Assembly (NCBI RefSeq): GCF_003990915.1
Contig: NZ_BHXQ01000001.1
Location: 675,402 to 739,401, forward strand
Length of the DNA stretch: 64,000 nucleotides
DNA from: Chryseotalea sanaruensis
GTDB lineage: Bacteria; Bacteroidota; Bacteroidia; Cytophagales; Cyclobacteriaceae
Direction: 5' to 3'
Of this stretch, positions 28,230 to 37,433 are shown one piece after another. The stretch's first letter is position 1, and each line of letters begins with the position of its first letter. The notes beneath the pieces were generated by a model. That model ran no database searches. It saw nothing but the letters and a program-made list of their open reading frames with translations, and was not told the origin of the DNA. Both the position numbers and the translations under genes were made by a program.

Positions 28230-29413
28230 TATCCTTTAAAAGCATTCATATTCATCTTCACTCTTCCTCCCACATCTATGGTGCTTGCCCGCATCAGTTT
28301 ATCTACACCAAAGCGATGTTTGATGTGGTCCATTCTCTCATAGAGGCTAATATCTTCCTCTGTATCGTTGAATAAATCTATCTGATGGTTACCGTGTACT
28401 AAATTGGATAGCCTAACACCAATTAAGCGAATCAATAACCTCCTGTTGTATAGCTTATCAAAAAGCCCCATCACCGTATGCATGATTACATGATCAGATG
28501 AGGTGTAAGGCACGTGTACTTGTTTGGTTTCAGTTTGAAAGTCAGAATATCGAATCTTCACCGTAATACAACTGGTTAGCTTTTTCTCCTCTCTTAAAGT
28601 GAAAGCAATCTTTTCAACCATAGCTGTAAGAATGTTCTTCATCGTCTTTACATCAATGCTATCTTCTTCAAAGGTTGTCTCAGTTGAAATTGATTTCTGC
28701 TCACTATAAGGAACCACCGGTGTTGGGTCAATACCGTGAGCTTTATTCCACAGGCTCATACCATTTTTACCAAAGGCACTGATAAGAAGTTTAACAGGCA
28801 TCTCCCTGAGTGTTTTTACTCTGCGCACACCCATGTCGTGTAAGAACATAGCTGTTTGTTTGCCTAGCATTGGAATTCGTTCTACCGGCAGCGGGTCTAG
28901 AAAGTCTCGCTCTGTTCCTACCATAATTTGCTGGGAAGCTTTAGGTTTAAATTCCTTGGTAGCAATTTTGGAAACCGTCTTAGTAGATGACATGGCCATT
29001 GAGATAGGCAAGCCAGTATTTATGATAATCTTCTTTTGTAGCTCCTTAGCCCATTTGAACGCTCCAAAGAATTTATCCATTCCGGAGGCATCGATATAAA
29101 ATTCATCAATTGAGGCCTTCTCGTAGGTGGGGGCCATGTCTGCAATTACCTCCGTTACCAGATGTGAATGCTGACTATAGGCTTCCATATCCCCCGAAAT
29201 AACGGTAGCATCGGGGCATAACTGAAGAGCTAAGTACATGGGCATGGCCGAATGAACCCCAAAGTGCCTGGCCTCGTAACTACAGGCCGCCACAACACCC
29301 CGCCTCCCGTGTCCGCCTACAATAAGGGGTCTGCCATTGAGTTTCGGGTTGAGTTTGCACTCTACCGATACAAAAAAGGCATCTAAGTCCATGTGAATGA
29401 TGTTCCGATCCAT
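28229..29413 (-). CDS. dinB: Y-family DNA polymerase (DinB / Pol IV-like)
   Basis: The product is 394 residues from ATG 29411-29413. Catalytic motifs are present: IIHMDLDAFFVSVE (Asp9) and KASIDEFYID (Asp103, Glu104), along with VVAACSYEARHFGV in the fingers and a little-finger domain at the C-terminus. It should therefore be an active translesion polymerase, unlike ImuB. It is the first gene of a two-gene operon with the short dnaE, and divergent from the LexA-like repressor with operator-like palindromes between them. Confidence 0.92.
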   Translation of the reverse strand: MDRNIIHMDLDAFFVSVECKLNPKLNGRPLIVGGHGRRGVVAACSYEARHFGVHSAMPMYLALQLCPDATVISGDMEAYSQHSHLVTEVIADMAPTYEKASIDEFYIDASGMDKFFGAFKWAKELQKKIIINTGLPISMAMSSTKTVSKIATKEFKPKASQQIMVGTERDFLDPLPVERIPMLGKQTAMFLHDMGVRRVKTLREMPVKLLISAFGKNGMSLWNKAHGIDPTPVVPYSEQKSISTETTFEEDSIDVKTMKNILTAMVEKIAFTLREEKKLTSCITVKIRYSDFQTETKQVHVPYTSSDHVIMHTVMGLFDKLYNRRLLIRLIGVRLSNLVHGNHQIDLFNDTEEDISLYERMDHIKHRFGVDKLMRASTIDVGGRVKMNMNAFKG

Positions 29414-29424
29414 GGGACAAATGA

Positions 29425-29439
29425 ACTAATTAAAATAGA
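29425..29439. promoter_or_regulatory. Second, imperfect operator before dinB
   Basis: ACTAATT, a central A, then AAATAGA: the first half-site is identical to that of the palindrome at 29458-29472, the second half diverges. The centres are 33 bases apart (about three helical turns). It lies 12-26 bases upstream of the dinB start. Confidence 0.45.
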
Positions 29440-29457
29440 TTGTGATCTTACTATTTT

Positions 29458-29472
29458 ACTAATTAAATTAGT
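29458..29472. promoter_or_regulatory. Perfect palindrome ACTAATT-A-AATTAGT, putative LexA-like operator
   Basis: Seven-base arms around one central base. It overlaps the start of the -7 box of the repressor gene (29469-29476), so a bound repressor would block transcription and autoregulate. Such a site between a LexA-like gene and a polymerase operon fits SOS-type control. Confidence 0.6.
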
Positions 29473-29476
29473 TTTG
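29469..29476 (+). promoter_or_regulatory. -7 box TAGTTTTG of the S24 repressor gene
   Basis: Matches TAnnTTTG and lies 13 bases before ATG 29490, implying a very short leader. No -33 TTG at ideal spacing was found. Confidence 0.5.
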
Positions 29477-29489
29477 TGAATTAGGAGTT

Positions 29490-30263
29490 ATGGAGAAGAT
29501 TAGCGCGAATATTCGGTATTTAAGGAGCCAGGAGGGGTGGACCCAGAAGGAGCTGGCCGCCAGGTTAGACGTAAAACCACAAGTAATTGGCTCTTATGAA
29601 GAAAATAGGGCTATTCCGCCATTGCCGGTGATTATCAAAATGGCAGACCTATTTCGAATGGACATCTCCGCGCTTGTTAGGCTAGATCTTTCAAAAGGTA
29701 AACCGCAAAAGAAAGAGAGTTTGCTGCGTGGTAAAGAAGTACTGGCCATTACCGTTGACATTAAAGGGAAGGAGAACATTGAGTTTGTGAGTGAAAAGGC
29801 ATCTGCGGGTTATGCTTCTGGATACAGCGATACGGAATACATTCGGGACTTACCTAAAATGCATATACCGAACTTACCAAAGTCTGCTACCTATAGGGCT
29901 TTTGAGATTAAAGGAGACTCTATGTTACCTGTGCGCTCAGGGGATATCATTATTGGAAAGTACCTGGAAGACCTCTCAACAATTACCAATGGGAAGACCT
30001 ATATTATTGTTACTAAAAATGATGGGGTTGTGTATAAGCGAGTCTTCCACAAACTGGTTAAGGATAAACTTTTGCTGATTTCAGATAATAGAATTTACCA
30101 ACCCTATGTAATTGAAATTAGGGATGTACTAGAAGTTTGGGCTTTTACGGGAAGGCTTACACTTAATGAAGATGAGGTTGAGCTTCCTCAAGATAGGGTA
30201 CTTAACCTAATAGCTGGTAAGCTCATTACAGCTTTTTCTGAACAGAAGGTTGGAAAGAAGTAG
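29490..30263 (+). CDS. LexA-like repressor: XRE HTH plus S24 peptidase
   Basis: The product is 257 residues. Residues 1-60 form a Cro/C1 HTH (LRSQEGWTQKELAARLDVKPQ, SYEENRAIPPLPVI). The C-terminal half is an S24 peptidase: FEIKGDSMLPVRSGD with nucleophile Ser144, and VYKRVF with general base Lys183. ASAGYASGY places a likely self-cleavage bond at Ala106-Gly107. On DNA damage RecA filaments should trigger cleavage and derepress dinB-dnaE, which is transcribed divergently. A palindrome overlaps its own promoter. Confidence 0.88.
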   Translation: MEKISANIRYLRSQEGWTQKELAARLDVKPQVIGSYEENRAIPPLPVIIKMADLFRMDISALVRLDLSKGKPQKKESLLRGKEVLAITVDIKGKENIEFVSEKASAGYASGYSDTEYIRDLPKMHIPNLPKSATYRAFEIKGDSMLPVRSGDIIIGKYLEDLSTITNGKTYIIVTKNDGVVYKRVFHKLVKDKLLLISDNRIYQPYVIEIRDVLEVWAFTGRLTLNEDEVELPQDRVLNLIAGKLITAFSEQKVGKK

Positions 30264-30431
30264 GGATTTTCTATATATTGTTTTAGTTAATTAACGTTGT
30301 GCTGTTGTATTTACCTACTCAATTTAAAAAAATGTTTCAATTCCATCCCTAATTTACAGATTATGTGATCGAGTATTGAATATATTCTATCCTTGAAACA
30401 ATCCGAATGGTCTTTATAAAAAGTAAAACCA

Positions 30432-31232
30432 ATGACAACAAAAGATATCGAGCAAAAAGAGGAAATTTTTACGCGAGATTTTTTACTTGCTTTGTCAAAA
30501 TGGCAAAATGGATGGGCAGAAAATCAAGAAGAGAGGAGAAAAATTGCGGACGAATTAGTTCGACAGTGCGAAAAATTAGCACAAAAATTTAAAACAGTAA
30601 ATCATCCTTGCTACAGGAAAAGATTTATTAAGTCAGGAGAATTAATACCAATATTAATAGATAATTATTTTTTTGAGGGAGTTGCTAGCTGGACAAAAGA
30701 CATTGAATATGCAAAATGGTTTAAAGGAAGAGTGAAACCTGATGTTAAACATGTAATGGTCTTCAAACATTTGCCTTTACCTCAAGAGATAGTTGTTAAT
30801 ATTATGTCCTTATGGGAGGATGAAGAATTTAAAAAAGTAGCTGAAATTTTTAAAACTGAAGACAGAGAAGCCTCGAGGGCTTTGTTTAATTTCAAGGACA
30901 ACCAATCTGAAATCGTATTACGTTCAACACTAAAAGGAAACGAAATAGAAGACATGGTTGGAATTTCAAGCTCTTTTGATGAATTGTGTGACATGGCAGG
31001 AATTCCAGATGATAAGAGAGAACAATTATCAATTAAATACGCAAGAGATCCTAACGGTTTAGATATAGAAATACCAATATTTGGAGGAGCTAGACCAACC
31101 AAAGAAGCAATCCAAAAAACTTTGATAGCATTTAGAGAATTGATGGAGACATCAAGAAAAAATAATACATATGTTGATTTTAGTAAAACTGCAATTCCTC
31201 ACGCAGATGATCTAAAACATAAACTCGATTAG
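30432..31232 (+). CDS. Hypothetical protein, possible ADP-ribosyltransferase-like fold
   Basis: The product is 266 residues from ATG 30432. No database family recognised. The order HPCYRKRFI, FFEGVASWTKDIEYAKWF, VMVFKHLPLPQEI, then FKDNQSEIVLRS loosely follows the R...S/T...Q-x-E layout of Arg-Ser-Glu ADP-ribosyltransferases, with Gln-Ser-Glu as the last motif. This is a weak inference. It is followed 48 bases later by the 31281 gene in the same direction, suggesting a two-gene module, possibly toxin and partner. Confidence 0.5.
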   Translation: MTTKDIEQKEEIFTRDFLLALSKWQNGWAENQEERRKIADELVRQCEKLAQKFKTVNHPCYRKRFIKSGELIPILIDNYFFEGVASWTKDIEYAKWFKGRVKPDVKHVMVFKHLPLPQEIVVNIMSLWEDEEFKKVAEIFKTEDREASRALFNFKDNQSEIVLRSTLKGNEIEDMVGISSSFDELCDMAGIPDDKREQLSIKYARDPNGLDIEIPIFGGARPTKEAIQKTLIAFRELMETSRKNNTYVDFSKTAIPHADDLKHKLD

Positions 31233-31280
31233 CCAAGGCTACAAATCGAAAGTAGCTTTAATTTGAAAACATAGCAAAAA

Positions 31281-32531
31281 ATGATAGGGAAAGAAATTGT
31301 AATTAAGTTGTTAGACGACAAAGCATATTTGACGGAGGACAAATTTTTAACCTTTCAGCAAATAGGATTACCAAATTTTGTCAAACAGTTTAAAACTCCA
31401 ACAGCCTGGACTATTAAAGTATTGAAACAATTCCCGATAGAGCAAAAAATATTCGCTGAGATACTTTCTTACACCAATGAAAAACTACCCTTTAGTCATT
31501 ATCAAGTTTCAGGAAGCAGCGATATCAAAAATATTGAAAAAATCACTTTTAAGAACATTGACACAGAAGCACTTGTTTTGACACTTGCTGGAAAAGCTAC
31601 ATCACATACCATTGTACCTACTATTGAGAGGGTAGCCAAAGTTTTGGATTATGAACAATCTCCCTATCAAACACCAGTTCAACTCAAGCGAGAATCACAA
31701 ATCAAAAAAGTCAGCGAAACATTCTTCATTCCTTTAAAAAATGTGCGATTTAAATTGGGAGGAGTTTCTTTTGACAAGCTAGTAGCTTCTATAAACCGGA
31801 CAATTGAGTTTACTGTTGTTAATGGTGACATTCGAGAAGAGTTTGATGCTGTTAAGAATTATTTTGGCAATGTTTTACAGACTAAGAAAATTCAATTCAT
31901 TATTGAAATTCAATTGATTGATGGAGAGATTACAAAGATTAAGGCGGAATCACCAGAAATTTCACGCATAGACAAGAAGTTAATTGAAAGCGTTAAGTTT
32001 GAGATTGTAGAATCACTCCACAAACCAAAAATTGATGTTGAGATGGAGAAATCCATTTTTATGATGGATGAATTCTTTGACACCATTACAAATCAGCAGG
32101 TTAAAGCAAGTGTTTTTTATGATAACGAAAACCAACTCCTTGATGATTTGCTTCAAATCACAGCCTCCAAACATTATAAGCACCTTCGCTTTCTTTCTAG
32201 CAAGCACGCGCATTCGGTTATGAAACTTCGGTTTGTAATCAAACCATTTTCGTTCATTTTTCTCATTGAAGGAGAGCGTAATTACCACATTATTTGGGAA
32301 ACTCTTGACACAGAAGAGGCCACTTATGTCTGGCATGAAGTCAAGAATTTAAATAAACTAGAGCTTACCTTGAAAAAAATTGACCATACATTAAACGTAA
32401 TAAAAGCCCAAGGAAAAAAAACTTACATCAATTCGACACAGGATAATTTTAGAAGAATTTATCATGACTACTCTGAGCTTGTTGATGGATTTTTAAAATG
32501 GAAAGTTGAACTTGAAAGTGGGCTAACTTGA
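31281..32531 (+). CDS. Hypothetical protein
   Basis: The product is 416 residues from ATG 31281, soluble, with no signal peptide. No domain recognised. The N-terminal part (LTFQQIGLPNFVKQFKTPTAWTIK) and the C-terminal part (RNYHIIWETLDTEEATYVWHEV, NSTQDNFRRIYHDYSELVDGF) look like separate folded regions. It follows the ART-like gene closely and probably forms an operon with it; it may sense or neutralise the partner. Role unknown. Confidence 0.55.
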   Translation: MIGKEIVIKLLDDKAYLTEDKFLTFQQIGLPNFVKQFKTPTAWTIKVLKQFPIEQKIFAEILSYTNEKLPFSHYQVSGSSDIKNIEKITFKNIDTEALVLTLAGKATSHTIVPTIERVAKVLDYEQSPYQTPVQLKRESQIKKVSETFFIPLKNVRFKLGGVSFDKLVASINRTIEFTVVNGDIREEFDAVKNYFGNVLQTKKIQFIIEIQLIDGEITKIKAESPEISRIDKKLIESVKFEIVESLHKPKIDVEMEKSIFMMDEFFDTITNQQVKASVFYDNENQLLDDLLQITASKHYKHLRFLSSKHAHSVMKLRFVIKPFSFIFLIEGERNYHIIWETLDTEEATYVWHEVKNLNKLELTLKKIDHTLNVIKAQGKKTYINSTQDNFRRIYHDYSELVDGFLKWKVELESGLT

Positions 32532-32703
32532 AACTTAACATTTTGATTAGAAAGAAGTATTACAGTCGGTAATAAAAGCTATGACCAAGTGATATTTACT
32601 ATACGCTCTAAAGATTTAGTATTTAAATCATTCATTCCTCAATTTTAGCAAAACTGAGATTCGATGTGTATCTTGTTTCGGCTGCCCTGAAGTACTTAAA
32701 ATT

Positions 32704-35700
32704 ATGAGTAAATATATTTTATTATTGTTGCAAGAGTTTGGACTGTATCGCGATCTTACACCAGAGAAAGTAATACACATTTTTTTTAAAGTAGCAACAA
32801 ACATTTTTTTGATTACAGTCTTGTATTGGCTTTTGCGCTGCCTATTCTTTTTGTTAATACCAATTGAAAGTATATTAGCGTGGGAGATGTCAAGCAAATT
32901 GTATGAGAGCAACATTTTTGAATTGGCATTTAGAGTAATTTTATTTTGCATGTTTTTAATAGCTTTCTTTAGGCTATTTTTTGAAGTTAGATTCTCTGGT
33001 AGAGTAATTATTCCAATAACTATAATTGCTATTGTTCTTTTGTTTGAGGATAAATTTTGGAATGATTTTTATTTCTACTCCTTTAAAGACACTGAAATAG
33101 ATTATTACACAATTTTATTTCTTGTTCCAGCGATTGAAATAGCTGTACGTCTCCTCTATGTTTTTCGAGGAAAAAGAAAGCGTTCAAATGGAACTATACT
33201 TATTGAAAATCAACCGATAAAAAAAATAGCTGAATTGCAAAATACCCGTAAGAGTGTTGTGTCGGCTCTTGTTGGGGAAATTAATAACTCAAGATTTGAG
33301 TCTGCCTACTCAATTGGTATTGTGGGAGAGTGGGGAGTTGGTAAAACATCCTTCATAAAAGCTATTGAGGGTTCTCTAGATAGTTCCTCAATTATAGTAC
33401 ACTTTAGTCCATGGATGTCTTTAGGAAATAACTCGGTACTTCAGGATTTCCTAAGTTCAATAACTGAAAAACTCCGAGATTTTGATAGTAGCCTCGTTAA
33501 TAACATGACCCATTATATCAATTCAATGGTTGAAGTTGAAAAAAGTACCCAAACAAACTTCATCGGAATTGCACGTGAACTGATTGGGAAAGAATCTTCA
33601 AAGGAGGCTAGATTTGAACAAATTAACAGAACAATTTCACGAATGCAAAAACGGATTATTATTTTTATTGATGATCTAGATAGACTTGATGCTTCAGAAA
33701 TTATTGAGGTGCTTAAATTAATTCGGAATGCTGCAAACTTTTCAAATGTTGTTTACATCTCTTGCTATGACAAAATATACCTACTTCACGCATTAACACG
33801 CTTTAACAAAAGAAACTTAGGTATTATGCTTGATAAGTTTTTTGATGTTGAAATTTCTGTTGCTCCGATTATTCCTGAGGACTTAATTGCAAAGATTGAA
33901 TCGGTATTCCTATCTAAGATAATGGTTGACAAGGAAACTGAAGTTCAACTACTTAAGAACTTTATCCGCGACAATAAGCCGTTTTTACAATTCCGAGAGG
34001 TGAATAAATTTTTAACCTCTTTATGGCTGAATTATAATATATATGGATCAAAGCTCTGTTTGCAGGATTTCTTCATTTTTGAGATTATCAAAGTTAAATA
34101 CACATACCTACCATCAATTCTTTTGGCGTCAACTGACAGATATTTTTCAGAAGCTAGTTCTCCAGTATCCAAATCATTAAAGTCCCATGGAGACAATGGT
34201 GAGTTAGTGATTATTCACGATCTTAGGATGCGAGATAATGAGTTTGATAGACTTTTTCTTCGGCAAGATGATTTTAATTTGCTAACTGCTTTATTAAACA
34301 AACTATTTACAGACAAAAACGAACACTATCTTGCTATTCGACAACCTAGTTTCTTTCAAGCTTACTTTTATCATGAGATACCAGATGCTGATGTAGATCA
34401 AACCACATTTGATTTAAGAACTCTGATCAATACCGAAAGCTATAGAACTCATAGTTACTTTGTTACAGGTTATGATTTCAAAAAAGAAACTTTTGTAATA
34501 AATGAGTTCCAGCAACAGTTTGGAGATGAACCAGATTTGTATGAGAACGGTCTTAAAGTGTCATTTTTTGCCATTTTTTTAATAGATTGGTCTAGGGGTG
34601 CCATTAATCAAAGATTCATCTCTAAATGTTTCCACTTAGCGGGTGACTATGCTACTTACAGAGAGTTGGTAATTAGTGGACTAATGAATGATCTGACATT
34701 TGAAAGTACCTTTTCTCGGATTTACTTTCTATCCAATCACTTGCGAAGTTTAATCTATAAGGAAAAAGATACTGCTGCAATACTAGAATTTGAAGATGTC
34801 GTCCGTATGAATTCGAAGTTATTTTATAGATTTCTAGAATTATCTTCTTCACTTACCAATCATACTTTCAGTGCGCTATTTCACCAAATAACTGATATAG
34901 ATTTAGTTACAAAGAAAGTCTTATTAGCTTCTTCAGCTCTTCGATATTTCAAAGAATTTGCTCTCAAGCACATTGAGGATTATTTAGACCTAATTATCCG
35001 ATCTGCACAGATACCTAACTATGAATTAACATTTGTTTTTGCACCTTACACTTTTCAGATATTTGAGGTTGAAGAATTTAAGAGATTACTCCATGAATCC
35101 GAATACCCTCCAAGAAAAAAAGTAAAAATGCTAGAATACTTTGATAGATCCATAAACAATTCAGAAGGTATACGTGAATTTAAGGCTGAAGACACCGATC
35201 TTAATTCAATGCCTGTTGATTTTCTAAATGCGTGGAATGACATTCCACAAAATATTCGGCAAAAGCACCGCTATATTGATTCAACTCTGAAGTTTAGATT
35301 TAACTCACAACAAACACCAATGCATTATAATGATCGGAATGATCATATGTACCCTGAGATTTTTGTTTTGAAAAATACAACCTTCATACAAGTAACCCTG
35401 AAACCAATTGAAACCGAGTTCTGGAGATTTGGACTTAGCTTCCTTAAACAAAAGCAATTTCCTACAGTTAACGGTGGGCGACATCATGACACTGAAAAAG
35501 CGGATGTTCATATTTCAGTAGGGGAGCAAGTTAATGAAGAATGGGCACTTCAAAATCAGGTTGAATTAAGAGAATATCACATCGAACCAACCTTGAGTGA
35601 GTTTAGTCGATTTACAAAGTACATTCCTGGAGAACAATTAACTATCCATCTTGCACATGAGGATCTAAATAGTAGTGTCTGGAAGGTCAGCATTAATGAT

Positions 35701-35838
35701 GGGAAAAATCAAGTGCTCGGCATGCGAAGATACGACCTTAAAGGATTTAGATATGTATTACTAAGCGCATGGTGTGATAGAAAAGATTTTCAGCTAGAAT
35801 CATCCATTACAATTACACAAGTTTCAGACAGAATCTAG
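32704..35838 (+). CDS. KAP family P-loop NTPase with N-terminal membrane segments
   Basis: The product is 1044 residues from ATG 32704. About four hydrophobic segments occur within residues 30-155 (for example IFLITVLYWLLRCLFFLLI). They are followed by a KAP NTPase domain: IGIVGEWGVGKTSFIKAI (Walker A 208-216), VHFSPWMS, then RIIIFIDDLDRLD (Walker B about 318-329) and NVVYISCYDKIYLLHAL. The last 450 residues are of unknown fold and may be a sensor. Membrane-anchored KAP NTPases are frequent in anti-phage islands. It is 172 bases downstream of the 31281 gene and could be independent or the third gene of that unit. Confidence 0.82.
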   Translation: MSKYILLLLQEFGLYRDLTPEKVIHIFFKVATNIFLITVLYWLLRCLFFLLIPIESILAWEMSSKLYESNIFELAFRVILFCMFLIAFFRLFFEVRFSGRVIIPITIIAIVLLFEDKFWNDFYFYSFKDTEIDYYTILFLVPAIEIAVRLLYVFRGKRKRSNGTILIENQPIKKIAELQNTRKSVVSALVGEINNSRFESAYSIGIVGEWGVGKTSFIKAIEGSLDSSSIIVHFSPWMSLGNNSVLQDFLSSITEKLRDFDSSLVNNMTHYINSMVEVEKSTQTNFIGIARELIGKESSKEARFEQINRTISRMQKRIIIFIDDLDRLDASEIIEVLKLIRNAANFSNVVYISCYDKIYLLHALTRFNKRNLGIMLDKFFDVEISVAPIIPEDLIAKIESVFLSKIMVDKETEVQLLKNFIRDNKPFLQFREVNKFLTSLWLNYNIYGSKLCLQDFFIFEIIKVKYTYLPSILLASTDRYFSEASSPVSKSLKSHGDNGELVIIHDLRMRDNEFDRLFLRQDDFNLLTALLNKLFTDKNEHYLAIRQPSFFQAYFYHEIPDADVDQTTFDLRTLINTESYRTHSYFVTGYDFKKETFVINEFQQQFGDEPDLYENGLKVSFFAIFLIDWSRGAINQRFISKCFHLAGDYATYRELVISGLMNDLTFESTFSRIYFLSNHLRSLIYKEKDTAAILEFEDVVRMNSKLFYRFLELSSSLTNHTFSALFHQITDIDLVTKKVLLASSALRYFKEFALKHIEDYLDLIIRSAQIPNYELTFVFAPYTFQIFEVEEFKRLLHESEYPPRKKVKMLEYFDRSINNSEGIREFKAEDTDLNSMPVDFLNAWNDIPQNIRQKHRYIDSTLKFRFNSQQTPMHYNDRNDHMYPEIFVLKNTTFIQVTLKPIETEFWRFGLSFLKQKQFPTVNGGRHHDTEKADVHISVGEQVNEEWALQNQVELREYHIEPTLSEFSRFTKYIPGEQLTIHLAHEDLNSSVWKVSINDGKNQVLGMRRYDLKGFRYVLLSAWCDRKDFQLESSITITQVSDRI

Positions 35839-35862
35839 TTAGATTTTTTTTAAATTCATTGA

Positions 35863-35919
35863 TTACCTTAAAAATTAAGTTCTGGTTCATTAAATATTAA
35901 GTGGATAATCTTAAGGTAA
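35863..35919. repeat. Inverted repeat TTACCTTAA / TTAAGGTAA between convergent genes
   Basis: Nine-base perfect arms at 35863-35871 and 35911-35919, separated by 39 bases, between the KAP gene and the recombinase gene. It may be a bidirectional terminator or lie near a recombination site; the long loop makes a terminator weak. Confidence 0.35.
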
Positions 35920-35947
35920 AGAAACGGCATTTTGTCTTCTCTAAGGG

Positions 35948-37144
35948 TTAAAACCTTTTTAACCTTTTAAAATAATTTCTATCGATAGCTTTTTGAGCAT
36001 AGATCATAGTCGTACGCATATCAGCATGCCGAAGTGTTTTCTGGATAAGCTCCAAAGGTATTTTCTTATCGTACATAATTTGCCCAGCCGTATGCCTAAG
36101 ACTGTGAGAAGTAAACTTGCCCTTAATTCTAAGCTTGTTTAGATACCCCGTCACCAAGTCATCTAATTCAACTCTCTTAATCGAGGGGAATAAAAGTCCT
36201 CTTTTAATCTTATTCTTAACCAGGTAAGACTTAATTTCCTTCTTAGCAATGCTCGATAATTTAATAGACTCTTTTGATTGTTCACTTCTCCCTTTACCCC
36301 AAACTACAAGCTTCCCCTCAGTTAGCTTTATATCGCTTACTGTAAGTCGTAGCACCTCAATTGTGCGCAGTCCATTCCAAGCCATTAAAGCAATAATAGA
36401 TCGATCACGTGCGATCTTTATTGATTTTAATAGCCGGGCCCTTTGAGCCTCTGTGAGACTGTCTTTATGATATCTGGAAGAAACAGCGCGCGGAATCGAA
36501 ACACGAATACCTATAACCTCCTTAATTGATTGCTGACTAATAATTTTGAGTCCTCTCTTAATAGTTTTTTGTTCTTTAGAAAGGTAATCAGATGAAGAGT
36601 TAAGCATTTCCATTACCCACTCACAGAATGATTTAATGGCAGCCTTATAAAGACTTTTGGTATAATCTGAAAGCCTAGGATCTAAAATATACTTGGCAGC
36701 AGTGCGTTTGTTAATTCTTGATGGATCATCCTTAATTGATTTAAAGTATCCATTTAAAATAGTAGCATAAGTACTTAAACTTGATTTAGATCTAAGTCGA
36801 TCCTGTGCACTCAGAAGGTAAAGCTTGACAAACACATTGGATATGGGAAGCTTTGATTCATTAAGGTCATTAAGGATAAGAGTGACCTGCTTTTCTTCCA
36901 AAAAGCTTCCAAATCGTTTTAATATCGAGCGTAGGGTAGGGGCTTTGGCAGTTGAATAGTCATCTAATTGCGATAATACATTACCTCCCTGTCTGTAGCC
37001 TCTTAGAAAAGTCTTAGCATTTGTAAGGTAGGCTCCAGTTACACCGTAATATTTCTTTAGCCAGTATTCGTAATCCACTAAAAGCTGAGAAGCCTTTGGA
37101 AGCTGGACACCAACTTGAGAATTTCTGACTGAAATTGCTTTCAT
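35948..37144 (-). CDS. Tyrosine recombinase / integrase
   Basis: The product is 398 residues. All catalytic residues can be placed: Arg260 (MAWNGLRTIEVLRL), Lys284 (VWGKGRSE), His347 and Arg350 (TSHSLRHTAG), His373 (TLRHADMRTT) and Tyr382 (IYAQKA). The N-terminal half contains a SAM-like core-binding domain. It resembles XerC/D-type integrases. It lies inside the putative transposon, so it may resolve cointegrates or be left over from another element; no paired attachment sites were identified. Confidence 0.88.
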   Translation of the reverse strand: MKAISVRNSQVGVQLPKASQLLVDYEYWLKKYYGVTGAYLTNAKTFLRGYRQGGNVLSQLDDYSTAKAPTLRSILKRFGSFLEEKQVTLILNDLNESKLPISNVFVKLYLLSAQDRLRSKSSLSTYATILNGYFKSIKDDPSRINKRTAAKYILDPRLSDYTKSLYKAAIKSFCEWVMEMLNSSSDYLSKEQKTIKRGLKIISQQSIKEVIGIRVSIPRAVSSRYHKDSLTEAQRARLLKSIKIARDRSIIALMAWNGLRTIEVLRLTVSDIKLTEGKLVVWGKGRSEQSKESIKLSSIAKKEIKSYLVKNKIKRGLLFPSIKRVELDDLVTGYLNKLRIKGKFTSHSLRHTAGQIMYDKKIPLELIQKTLRHADMRTTMIYAQKAIDRNYFKRLKRF

Positions 37145-37433
37145 TTTCTACATGTTGAAAAGAGATACTTATAAAAATGTACTTTACTAAATATTATAAA
37201 GATACATTTATTATTTAGTAAATTAATATGTACTTTAACAGACTTGTTAGACTAGTAAATTGAAAACAAGTACTATTCTTAAATCAAAAAATAAGCTTTT
37301 TAATAAGTGAATTATTCCAAGGACCGATAGATCCAATTTAAAATTAGGGGTCGAGACCAGTTATAGATTAAATGTTAGGAAATAGAATCTTTATTAATGA
37401 AGAAATTGAACTTTGATTTCTATTGACGGGTTG

